Of a stretch of 29,623 bases of DNA, positions 6,814 through 15,073 are shown one piece after another (positions within the stretch are counted from its first letter, which is position 1; every line of letters begins with the position of its first letter). Position numbers and translations under genes: made by a program. Origin of the DNA: an uncultured Alistipes sp. (GTDB taxonomy: Bacteria > Bacteroidota > Bacteroidia > Bacteroidales > UBA932); contig UQUJ01000038.1 in NCBI GenBank assembly GCA_900544195.1, positions 1 through 29,623 on the forward strand, in the 5' to 3' direction. The notes below the pieces were generated by a model, which had not been told where the DNA came from, made no database searches, and was given only the letters and a program-made list of their open reading frames with translations.

Positions 6814-9588
6814 TCAATAGCTGTTGTCTCCAAAACTCCTGCCGCCTCCGGAACCGCCTCCAAAGCCTCCGAATCCGCCTCCGGAACCGCCTCCGCCTCC
6901 AAAGCCGCCGAGACCGCCGAATCCGCCGCCCGAGCCACCTCCGCTTCCTCCCGACAGGCCACCACTGGCGCTGACTGCCTTGTTTGAATTAGGCTGGGTG
7001 TAGAACGGCCAGTAAACGCCGATCTTGAAGGCCATCTGGGTCCTGATGTAGTGGTGGGCGCTGAAATAGTCCGCCTTGTCCATAGGCCACCCGTTGCCGA
7101 TGTTCTCAAGTTTCACGAATATGCATGCTCTCTTCCACTGGACATTGATGAAAGCGTCGATGACAGGACCGTTGTTGTACTTTTCCTCCTTCTGGTTGTA
7201 GAACGCTCCCACTGCCGGATTCCAGGCCGGAGAGTAGAACTTGGTGTTGTACCATCCTTCCGCTCCGAGCTGCATCTGCATGATGTTCCGCTTGACATTG
7301 ATCTGGAGGTACAGCCTGGAGTTTGCGGCAAGACTCGGCAGAGGCAGCACATCCTGATTCGACGAGACCTGGAACAACAGCCTGTTGTCCAGATGCAGAG
7401 GACCCAGGACGAAGTTCTTGTCCAGCGAGGCGCTCAGCACACTCATCGGAGAATTGTTCTGGCGCACGACCCCGGTGGAGTCGTAATAGACATTGCCTGA
7501 CAGCAGCGCGTAGCCGAACCTCGCTCCTGTCCTCCATCTCGGAACACTCAGCCCCGCCTGGATCTTTGTGGTCGAGATCTTGCCAAACTCATTGTCCCAC
7601 TTGAAATGGTTCGAATAGTAGTGCTGGTAATAGTACTCAGGCTCTTCCAGAGAGGTCTCGAAATTCACGTTCAGCGAAACCGGACTTTTCCTTGCCTTTC
7701 TGAAAGGGTACATGTCAAACCTTGCGTTGGCTTTCACGGACATGTCGTTCATCTGGTCTCCGAGGAACACATAGTCTCCTGTGGCGTTCCAGTGGATGAA
7801 ATTCCTCAGCTGTCCTTCCACTCCGGCATAGACAAACGCCGAGTTCCACACCGTGTTCGTTGTCCCTTTCAGGAATGTAGGATCGAAAGTGCTGTAGCTC
7901 AAGATTCTGCTCCCGACGCCACCGTTCAGTTTGGAGACAATCGCATTGTCCGACCATGGCTGCAGCCTCAGGAACACCCTGTTCTCCAGTTTCATCACCC
8001 TCACGGAATCGAAGGAACTTGTGGGATTGTAATTGAATATGCCATTGTAGAACTTGCGCCCCGTCTCGTCAGTGATCTGATCCTCATAACTCTTGCGGAA
8101 CACGGAATATTCACTGCTGTGTCCTATGAATGCGGTCGTGATGTTGTTGTCTCCAAGGGTGTCCGCCGCATTTCTCGCGGCTATCCTTCTGGCCATAAAC
8201 ACATTCAGGGAATCGATCATGGTGGAGTCACCGGATGCCATCACGCTGTCTCTGTACGCCTTGTCGATTTTCCTGTACTTCATGTCCTTGATGAACGTGA
8301 ACGGAATCCTGTACTGCTGGTCGAGGAAGAATGTGTTCCTGATGACGTTTGTCGAGGCGTTGTTGAGATTGATCGGGTATTCCCTCGCATCCAATGTGGT
8401 GTCTCTGACCATCGTGTTGTCGCTGGTTCCACCGTTCTCTTTGCGGATGATCTTGTTGTGGATGTAGCCGGCGTGCACCATGTAGCGCCTGCCCAGATAG
8501 TTGGCCGATGTCACGAACGTCTTGTTGGTCGTCTTTTCGCTCTGCATGATGCCGTTGCCTCCGAAACGGTCATATTCAAGAGTGAAATTAAGTTCCGGGA
8601 AGATGTTCTGCGTCGTCAGGATGTGCAGGTTGTCGGATTCTTTCTGCGCATTCGCGAAGAGGGTTCCGAAATAGGCCAGCTCCGTGTAAGGGGTCTTTGT
8701 GTTGTACATCGGGAGCGTCTTTGCGGAATATGTCCATGCCTCGTAAGGATTGTAGAAGGAAACCCCGTTCTCGCTCGTCCGGTTGAACCAGTTGTAGTAC
8801 TGCAATGCCGATCCGGCAACGCCCAACCATGTGGCGTTCACGTCCTTGCGGTAGAACGGGTAGTCGTGCAGCCAATGGTTGTAGCTGGTGTCAGGCTCGC
8901 GGATGTCCATCTTGTGGAACTCCCTCTCATGGGTCCACTGGATGATCCTCTTGTACTGCAGCGAATCCGGGATGGCGAAAGTCTCCAGAATCCTTGGAGT
9001 GGCCTCCCTGACGCTGTCCCTGTGCGCCTTCAGGCTGTCCTTCACGTTGAGGACACTGTCGGCGATGTGTTTCTTGATCTTTTCCTTTACCTCGAAATCG
9101 TATTTTTTCCTGTCCGTCTTTGAAAGTCCGGCGTACCATGCGTCGAACGCCGCCTTTTTCCTGATGGCCGAGTCGAGGTGGTAGAGGGAATCGACTTTGG
9201 GCCAGTCCAAAGAATCCCCTGCGGCCTTCAATGAATCAACCACAATCCTGTGGGTGAGCGAGTCCAGAATCGCCACATAATATTTGTAGCGGAACGGGTC
9301 GGTCTCCTTAAGCGAATCCGGCGGGAATATGGTGTCCCTTGCGCTCAGGTGCGGAGTCGTGTCGATCGGGGCCAGAAAAAAGGAGGAGTCCTCCTTGCCG
9401 GCGGCATTGCCGATGAACTGATTCCTGTAGCGGATCGTGTCCGGTTGCAGCGGTTTCTCCGCGGAGATGAATCCATAGCCCGGATCCCCCGTAAGCGGAC
9501 GGTTGCCCATGCCGACGGCCTGAAGCGCGATCACGCACACCACAACCACCGGAAACCATATTCTTTTCAAAGTCTCTTTCACTTTCAT
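6814..9588 (-). CDS. putative outer-membrane porin (Porin_10 family) with glycine-rich tail
   Basis: The 924-residue product begins with a signal peptide (MKVKETLKRIWFPVVVVCVI), followed by a charged Ser/Asp/Lys-rich periplasmic segment to about residue 210 and a long beta-rich region rich in aromatic strands typical of the Bacteroidota putative porins (Pfam Porin_10). The last strand (about KIGVYWPFYTQPNSN) would normally end the protein, but roughly 50 residues of Gly/Ser/Phe repeats follow, ending SFGDNSY. I chose the ATG at 9588 because the promoter at 9612-9643 puts the transcript start near 9605, downstream of the longer ORF's first Met at 9642, and AAGGG precedes 9588. It is followed directly by mltF. 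Confidence 0.8.
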   Translation of the reverse strand: MKVKETLKRIWFPVVVVCVIALQAVGMGNRPLTGDPGYGFISAEKPLQPDTIRYRNQFIGNAAGKEDSSFFLAPIDTTPHLSARDTIFPPDSLKETDPFRYKYYVAILDSLTHRIVVDSLKAAGDSLDWPKVDSLYHLDSAIRKKAAFDAWYAGLSKTDRKKYDFEVKEKIKKHIADSVLNVKDSLKAHRDSVREATPRILETFAIPDSLQYKRIIQWTHEREFHKMDIREPDTSYNHWLHDYPFYRKDVNATWLGVAGSALQYYNWFNRTSENGVSFYNPYEAWTYSAKTLPMYNTKTPYTELAYFGTLFANAQKESDNLHILTTQNIFPELNFTLEYDRFGGNGIMQSEKTTNKTFVTSANYLGRRYMVHAGYIHNKIIRKENGGTSDNTMVRDTTLDAREYPINLNNASTNVIRNTFFLDQQYRIPFTFIKDMKYRKIDKAYRDSVMASGDSTMIDSLNVFMARRIAARNAADTLGDNNITTAFIGHSSEYSVFRKSYEDQITDETGRKFYNGIFNYNPTSSFDSVRVMKLENRVFLRLQPWSDNAIVSKLNGGVGSRILSYSTFDPTFLKGTTNTVWNSAFVYAGVEGQLRNFIHWNATGDYVFLGDQMNDMSVKANARFDMYPFRKARKSPVSLNVNFETSLEEPEYYYQHYYSNHFKWDNEFGKISTTKIQAGLSVPRWRTGARFGYALLSGNVYYDSTGVVRQNNSPMSVLSASLDKNFVLGPLHLDNRLLFQVSSNQDVLPLPSLAANSRLYLQINVKRNIMQMQLGAEGWYNTKFYSPAWNPAVGAFYNQKEEKYNNGPVIDAFINVQWKRACIFVKLENIGNGWPMDKADYFSAHHYIRTQMAFKIGVYWPFYTQPNSNKAVSASGGLSGGSGGGSGGGFGGLGGFGGGGGSGGGFGGFGGGSGGGRSFGDNSY

Positions 9589-9611
9589 ATTCCCTTGAGG
9601 GTACAATCTCA

Positions 9612-9643
9612 CAAAGATACTGTTTTTCCGCTTTTTGCACAAA
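9612..9643 (-). promoter_or_regulatory. canonical Bacteroidota promoter of the porin-mltF unit
   Basis: On the minus strand TTTG (9643-9640) is followed after exactly 20 bases by TATCTTTG (9619-9612), the textbook -33/-7 pair of the Bacteroidota primary sigma factor. It sits in the 124-base gap between the divergent porin and glgB genes. Confidence 0.8.
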
Positions 9644-9712
9644 TCGCACCGATGTGGCGGATTCGTAAATTATTCTTATATTTATAGTTGTTTTTGAAAA
9701 GGGAACATTGTC

Positions 9713-11752
9713 ATGAAGAAGACAAAATGGATATACGACACCGACCCGTACCTGAAGCCGTTCGAAGACGCGATCAAGGCGCGGCACGGGAGGATTCTGG
9801 ATGCGGCGGACAAGATAACGGGTCATGGCGTGGAGGGGCTTGCCTCCAGCGTCAACAACCATCTTTACTACGGGTTGCATAAATGCCAGGACGGCTCGTG
9901 GGTGATCCGGGAATGGGCGCCGAACGCCAACAGGATTTACCTGACAGGGGAGTTCAACAACTGGAGGCGCACGTCAGCGTACGAGCTCAAGCCGGCCGGG
10001 AACGGCAACTGGGAACTTAAGCTGGATTCGATGTTCCTCAGTCACGGTGAGTTGTACAAACTGTTCATCGAGTGGCCTGGTGGAGGAGGCGAGAGGATTC
10101 CGGCCTACTGCACGAGACTTGTCCAGGATGACGGGACGAAGGTCTTCTGTGCCCAGGTCTGGGATCCCGCGCAGGCATATTCATGGAAGAACGACAGGGT
10201 GCTGCGCAGGCCTCATCCGCTCATCTACGAGTGCCACATCGGGATGAGCTCGGAGGAACGCAAGGTCTCCACATTCAGTGAGTTCCGGGAGAATGTGCTG
10301 CCGAGGGTCAAGAGACTCGGTTACGACACAATCCAGATAATGGCGCTCCAGGAGCACCCGTACTACGGCTCGTTCGGCTATCAGGTGTCGAATTTCTTCG
10401 CCCTGAGCTCCCGCTTCGGCACCCCGGAGGAGTTCAAGGAGTTGGTGGACACTGCGCACGGGATGGGCGTCGCTGTCGTGATGGACATCGTCCACTCGCA
10501 TAGTTGCAGTAATGAGAATGAGGGACTTAGCCTGTTCGATGGCCGTGAGGACCTTTATTTCTACAAAGGGTCGCAGGGGCATCACCCGGCCTGGGGCTCC
10601 CGCTGCTTCGACTACGGTAAGGACGAGGTCGTGCGCTTCCTTCTGAGCGACTGCAAGTATTGGCTTGAGGAATATCACCTTGACGGTTTCCGTTTCGACG
10701 GCGTGACGAGCATGATCTACTGGGATCACGGTCTTGGGAAGGACTTCAACGGCTACGAACCGTACTTCGACACCGGAGTGGACGAGAACGCCGTGACCTA
10801 TCTGGGGCTGGCGAACCTGCTGATCCGTCAGCTCAATCCTGAGGCCATCACGATCGCCGAGGATGTGAGCGGAATGGCCGGTCTGGCCGCTCCGTTCGAG
10901 TCCGGCGGGGTCGGTTTCGGATTCAGGATGGCGATGGGCGTGGCCGACCACTGGATCAAATGGATAAAGGAAAGAAAGGACGAGGATTGGAGCCCTGGAG
11001 AGATCTGGTACGAACTGACCAACAAGCGCGCCGACGAGAAGACCATCAGTTACGCGGAATGTCACGATCAGGCGCTTGTCGGAGACAAAACCTTGATGTT
11101 CAGGCTTCTCGACAAGGAGATGTATTTCTCTATGAATATGTCCTCGAAGAATCCGATAGTGGATCGTGGAATAGCCCTGCACAAGCTGATCCGTCTGGTC
11201 ACCATCGGCACGGCCGGGGACGGTTACCTCAATTTTATGGGCAACGAGTTTGGCCATCCGGAATGGATAGATTTCCCTCGCGAGGGGAACGGATGGAGCT
11301 ACGAGCACGCCCGCCGTATGTGGTCGCTGGCGGACAACGGACTGCTCAGGTATCATTGCCTCCAGAACTTTGACAAGGCGATGGTACATCTTGTAAAACG
11401 ATACGGCGTGCTTGCGGCAAGGCCTGAGCTTCTGAGAGCCGATGAAGAGAAGAAAATCTTGATATTCAGGCGCAAAAGCCTTATCTTTGCACTGAATTTC
11501 AATCCTGCCGAGTCGTTTGCCGGCTATGCGTTCCCGGCTCCGTCCGGACGCTATGTCAAGGTTCTCGACTCTGACGCCGGGGAGTTTGACGGATTCGCGA
11601 GGCTCGAGAATGACGGGGAGCATCTGACGGTTGACGGATGTCTGAGCCTCTACCTTCCGAGCCGCTGCGCCATCGTGCTGGTTGAAAAGGATTCTTCACC
11701 GCTTGCGGTGAAAGCAAGTCCCTTCCCGGAGGGAAGAGGTAACGTGGATTGA
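9713..11752 (+). CDS. glgB: 1,4-alpha-glucan branching enzyme (GH13_8 type)
   Basis: It makes alpha-1,6 branches in glycogen. The 679-residue product has an N-terminal CBM48 domain (about 60-150, with REWAPNANRIYLTGEFNNW), a GH13 barrel with nucleophile Asp329 (DGFRFDGVTSM), acid/base Glu383 (IAEDVSG) and transition-state Asp452 (HDQALVGDKT), and a C-terminal beta domain to about 660. The motifs are of the eukaryote-like GH13_8 subfamily used by Bacteroidota. ATG 9713 is preceded by AAAAGGGAAC. The last 19 residues (SSPLAVKASPFPEGR...) are encoded by two perfect palindromes and look like an added tail. It is the first gene of the glycogen unit; a 21-base gap separates it from the debranching enzyme. 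Confidence 0.95.
   Translation: MKKTKWIYDTDPYLKPFEDAIKARHGRILDAADKITGHGVEGLASSVNNHLYYGLHKCQDGSWVIREWAPNANRIYLTGEFNNWRRTSAYELKPAGNGNWELKLDSMFLSHGELYKLFIEWPGGGGERIPAYCTRLVQDDGTKVFCAQVWDPAQAYSWKNDRVLRRPHPLIYECHIGMSSEERKVSTFSEFRENVLPRVKRLGYDTIQIMALQEHPYYGSFGYQVSNFFALSSRFGTPEEFKELVDTAHGMGVAVVMDIVHSHSCSNENEGLSLFDGREDLYFYKGSQGHHPAWGSRCFDYGKDEVVRFLLSDCKYWLEEYHLDGFRFDGVTSMIYWDHGLGKDFNGYEPYFDTGVDENAVTYLGLANLLIRQLNPEAITIAEDVSGMAGLAAPFESGGVGFGFRMAMGVADHWIKWIKERKDEDWSPGEIWYELTNKRADEKTISYAECHDQALVGDKTLMFRLLDKEMYFSMNMSSKNPIVDRGIALHKLIRLVTIGTAGDGYLNFMGNEFGHPEWIDFPREGNGWSYEHARRMWSLADNGLLRYHCLQNFDKAMVHLVKRYGVLAARPELLRADEEKKILIFRRKSLIFALNFNPAESFAGYAFPAPSGRYVKVLDSDAGEFDGFARLENDGEHLTVDGCLSLYLPSRCAIVLVEKDSSPLAVKASPFPEGRGNVD
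11695..11736 (+). repeat. two adjacent perfect hairpins at the glgB 3' end
   Basis: TTCACCGC (11695-11702) pairs with GCGGTGAA (11705-11712) around a 2-base loop. CTTCCC (11722-11727) pairs with GGGAAG (11731-11736) around a 3-base loop. Both lie inside the last codons of glgB. They may be a REP-like insertion or an RNA processing/attenuation element within the operon. Confidence 0.6.
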
Positions 11753-11773
11753 TGGAATAAAATTTTAACCGAT

Positions 11774-13711
11774 ATGGCTTTTTTGAAGTTCAACAAGTCA
11801 GAGTTGGTCAACCTTTCATATTCATTGAAGAGGGAGATCATCTGCGCCAACAAGACCGGAGCGTATTGCAACACATCGATTGTGACTTGCAACACCAGGC
11901 GTTACCATGGTCTGCTGGCCGTACCTATTGACGCTTTCGGAGGGAAGAAGCATCTGCTTCTGTCCTCGTTGGATGAGAGTCTCATCCTGAACGGGAAGCA
12001 GTTCAATCTGGGCATCCATTGCTACGGAAGCGTCTATGAGCCGCGCGGCCACAAGTACATCATTGATTTCGAGGCTGATCCTGTGCCTAAAATCACCTAT
12101 AGAGTCGGTGAGATCGTGTTCACCAAGAGCATCCTGCTTGTCCCTGATTCGGATCAGGTCATGATCCGTTTCGAACTGGTCAACGCACCGGCCAAGGTCA
12201 AGCTGCTTCTGACGCCGTTCCTGGCGTTCCGTGACATCCACGCCCTGACCGACGAGAACCCGAACGCGAGGACGGAGGGTTGGGAGATTCCTAACGGTAT
12301 GGCCTTCAACCTTTACGATGGCTTCCCGGATCTGAATATGCAGTTCAACACGAAGGATGTATCCTTTGAGACAGCCCCTTGCTGGTACAAAGGCATCACT
12401 TATTCCGATGAATATCGCCGCGGCTTCGCCTGCAAGGAGGATCTTTACGTTCCGGGGCATTTCGAGACCGAGATGAAGCCGGGGGACGCGATTGTGTTCT
12501 CCGCGTCTGTGGCTATAGCCAATCCTTCGGGACTTAAGAGAAAGTTTGACTCGTTCGTGGCCAAGGCCGCGAAGATCACCACGTACCACGAGCAGCTTGT
12601 GCACTGCGCCGATCTGCTGAAGCAGGACCGCGGAGGTCACAAGATGATAACCGCCGGATTCTCCTGGCTCTACACCGGTCTGCTAAGGGAGACTCTGGAG
12701 GCTCTTCCGGGGCTGACCCTCTACGCCAACGGCGACAAGGCCGAGTTCGAGGAGATTCTCGACAACCTCATCGCGGACAATCAGGAACGACTTTTCCACA
12801 GGACAACCCAGGTGGAGGCTCCGCTGAGGCTGGCCGGCGCCCTTGGGCGCTACATCGAATACGGCGCCGACCCGAAGGCTGTCTGGAAGAAATACGGCCC
12901 GACAGTCAAGGGCATTCTGGAAAGCTATCTTCCGGGGCGGAGGGTCGAGGTGGCGATGCAGCCGAACGGTCTTCTCTGGGCGCAGCTTGATCATTGGGCT
13001 CTTTCGTGGATGAACACCTACGTTGACGGCAATCCTGTGACCGAAAGGGCCGGCTATCAGGTCGAGACGAACGCCATGTGGTTCCAGTCCGTCCTGTTCG
13101 CCGTGACTATGGAGCGGAAATATTCACCGTCAGACAGTGCCTTCCTGAAGGAATGGTCGCACATCCTGGACCTGATCCGCGAGAATTTCCAGAACACCTT
13201 CTGGAACGCCCGTGCCGGCTATCTCGCCGACTATGTGGACAACGCCGGACAGCATCTTGAGGTTCGCCCGAATATGCTCTACGCCCTTGTGGGTGAGGAT
13301 ATTCCTGTGGAGCCGGAGATCGCGCAGAGGGTGCTGCAGGTCATTGACAACGAACTTGTGACGAGAAGAGGAATACGCACGCTTTCCCCTCGTCATTCCG
13401 AGTATAAGGGAGTTTATGAGGGCTCGCAGACAGACAGGGATCTGGCCTACTACAACGGCTGCTGCCTTACTTTCCTTCTTGGCCCTTACTGCGAGGTCTG
13501 CTTCAAGATGAAGGGCTCCGCTTTCCTGAACAAGGCCCAGTGGCTTGTCAATGGTTTTTACGAGGACCTGAACAAGCACGGGGTCGGAGCGTTCTCCGAA
13601 CTCTACGACGGAGACCCGCCTCACGAGCCTCACGGGGCGATCTCGTCTGCCCTGAGCACCGCCGCCCTGCTGGAGGTTGAGTACCTTAAGAACAAATACA
13701 AGGAGGAGTAG
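11774..13711 (+). CDS. glycogen debranching enzyme (amylo-alpha-1,6-glucosidase, GDE_N/GDE_C)
   Basis: It hydrolyses alpha-1,6 branch points left by phosphorylase. The 645-residue product starts with the bacterial GDE N-terminal beta-sandwich (about 1-275, with ANKTGAYCNTSIVTCNTRRY and YHGLLAV) followed by the (alpha/alpha)6 GDE_C domain (about 285-640, with PNGLLWAQ, GYQVETNAMW and the end GDPPHEPHG). Where many GDE_C enzymes read W-M-D, this one reads W-M-N with Asn414; Asp419 (YVDG) is nearby, so activity is not excluded. A 21-base gap separates it from glgB and a 4-base gap from the GT4 gene. Confidence 0.9.
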   Translation: MAFLKFNKSELVNLSYSLKREIICANKTGAYCNTSIVTCNTRRYHGLLAVPIDAFGGKKHLLLSSLDESLILNGKQFNLGIHCYGSVYEPRGHKYIIDFEADPVPKITYRVGEIVFTKSILLVPDSDQVMIRFELVNAPAKVKLLLTPFLAFRDIHALTDENPNARTEGWEIPNGMAFNLYDGFPDLNMQFNTKDVSFETAPCWYKGITYSDEYRRGFACKEDLYVPGHFETEMKPGDAIVFSASVAIANPSGLKRKFDSFVAKAAKITTYHEQLVHCADLLKQDRGGHKMITAGFSWLYTGLLRETLEALPGLTLYANGDKAEFEEILDNLIADNQERLFHRTTQVEAPLRLAGALGRYIEYGADPKAVWKKYGPTVKGILESYLPGRRVEVAMQPNGLLWAQLDHWALSWMNTYVDGNPVTERAGYQVETNAMWFQSVLFAVTMERKYSPSDSAFLKEWSHILDLIRENFQNTFWNARAGYLADYVDNAGQHLEVRPNMLYALVGEDIPVEPEIAQRVLQVIDNELVTRRGIRTLSPRHSEYKGVYEGSQTDRDLAYYNGCCLTFLLGPYCEVCFKMKGSAFLNKAQWLVNGFYEDLNKHGVGAFSELYDGDPPHEPHGAISSALSTAALLEVEYLKNKYKEE

Positions 13712-13715
13712 GAAT

Positions 13716-15014
13716 ATGAGAGTTTTGATGTTTGGATGGGAGTTCCCTCCCCACATCGCCGGCGGACTCGGAACAGCCTGCTACGGAATCGTCAAGGGTT
13801 TGGCCTACAACGGTGTGCAGACCCTGTTCGTGATGCCGTCCGCCTCAGGTGACGAGGATCAGAGCGCCGCGAGGATCATCAATGCCAGCGATGTGCCGGT
13901 CGAGTCGTTCGGCTCGACTGTGGATGAGTTCCTGGACAAGGTCAGGTTCGTCCGCATCGGCTCGAACATGATCCCGTACGTCGATCCGGAGGAGTTCCAC
14001 GAGATGGTCGAGTCCGAGCGAAGGCTCCAGAGCGAGAATCTGACCAAGTGCATCGGCACGAAGTTCCGTTTCTCCGGTCGTTACGGCTCCAACCTTATGG
14101 AGGAGGTCGCCCATTATGCGATGGTCGGCGGCACGATCGCGATGGAACACAAGGATGAGTTCGACATCATCCATGCCCACGACTGGCTGACCTATCTGGC
14201 CGGAATCGCCGCCAAGGAACTGACCGGCAAGCCGTTGGTCGTCCACGTGCACGCCACGTCATTCGACCGTGGAACCGAGGACCAGATCGACAGTCGTGTC
14301 TATGACATCGAGAAGAGGGGAATGATGGCCGCCGACAAGGTGATCGCCGTCAGCGACCTCACGAGGAACATCGTCATCAACAAGTACGGCATTGACCCGG
14401 AGAAGGTCGTGACCGTCCACAACGCCGTGGACTTCAGCGGCCGGGAGAACTTGAAGGTCGAGAGGGGAGTGCGCGACAAGGTCGTCACCTTCCTCGGCAG
14501 GATCACCTTCCAGAAGGGGCCTGAATATTTCATAGAGGCGGCGGCCAAGGTCCTCAAGAGGACAAGTGGCGTGCGCTTCGTGATGGCCGGAAGCGGGGAC
14601 ATGATGAACCGCTGCATCCGCCACGTCGCCAAGTTGGGAATATCCGACCGCTTCCACTTCACCGGATTCCTTCGCGGGGCGGAGGTCCAGAAGATGTTCG
14701 CGATGTCGGATGTGTACATAATGCCTTCGGTGTCGGAACCTTTCGGAATATCCCCGCTTGAGGCCATGCGCTCGAATGTGCCGGCGATCATCTCCAACCA
14801 GTCCGGAGCCGCCGAGGTACTGAAATATGCCTTCAAGGTGGATTTCTGGGACGTGGACGCTATGGCTGACGACATCTACGCGTTGCTGAAATACCCTGCG
14901 CTTGCCGATTTCGCGGCCAGGGAGGGCTATGATGAGGTCAACCGCCTTAAATGGAACATCGCGACAGCGAAACTTAAGAATATTTACGAATCAGTTGTCG
15001 GCGGCAAAGAATAA
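13716..15014 (+). CDS. glycosyltransferase family 4, glycogen synthase-like
   Basis: The product (432 aa) is a GT-B retaining glycosyltransferase. The N-terminal domain opens with MRVLMFGWEFPPHIAGGLGT, the Gly-rich loop of nucleotide-sugar glucosyltransferases; the C-terminal domain has LGRITFQKGPEYFIEAA and the E-x7-E pair Glu341/Glu349 in VSEPFGISPLEA. In Bacteroides a GDE, a GT4 and a GH57 gene lie side by side in this order, which matches here and points to alpha-glucan synthesis or priming. I chose ATG 13716 because AGGAGGAGTAGGA precedes it and the GT4 motif starts at once; upstream in-frame codons lie inside the debranching enzyme gene. Donor sugar (ADP- or UDP-glucose) cannot be read. 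Confidence 0.9.
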   Translation: MRVLMFGWEFPPHIAGGLGTACYGIVKGLAYNGVQTLFVMPSASGDEDQSAARIINASDVPVESFGSTVDEFLDKVRFVRIGSNMIPYVDPEEFHEMVESERRLQSENLTKCIGTKFRFSGRYGSNLMEEVAHYAMVGGTIAMEHKDEFDIIHAHDWLTYLAGIAAKELTGKPLVVHVHATSFDRGTEDQIDSRVYDIEKRGMMAADKVIAVSDLTRNIVINKYGIDPEKVVTVHNAVDFSGRENLKVERGVRDKVVTFLGRITFQKGPEYFIEAAAKVLKRTSGVRFVMAGSGDMMNRCIRHVAKLGISDRFHFTGFLRGAEVQKMFAMSDVYIMPSVSEPFGISPLEAMRSNVPAIISNQSGAAEVLKYAFKVDFWDVDAMADDIYALLKYPALADFAAREGYDEVNRLKWNIATAKLKNIYESVVGGKE

Positions 15015-15073
15015 GTTGCCGCTGGTTTGGCAAGGATTATTGACGATTACATGATAATATAAAGGGAACGATT

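Noticed and set aside
7606..9123. 505-codon plus-strand ORF
   Set aside because: It is an antisense shadow of the porin gene created by codon bias; the porin has a promoter, signal peptide and family pattern.
10181..11623. 480-codon minus-strand ORF
   Set aside because: Antisense shadow of glgB, whose catalytic motifs are unambiguous.
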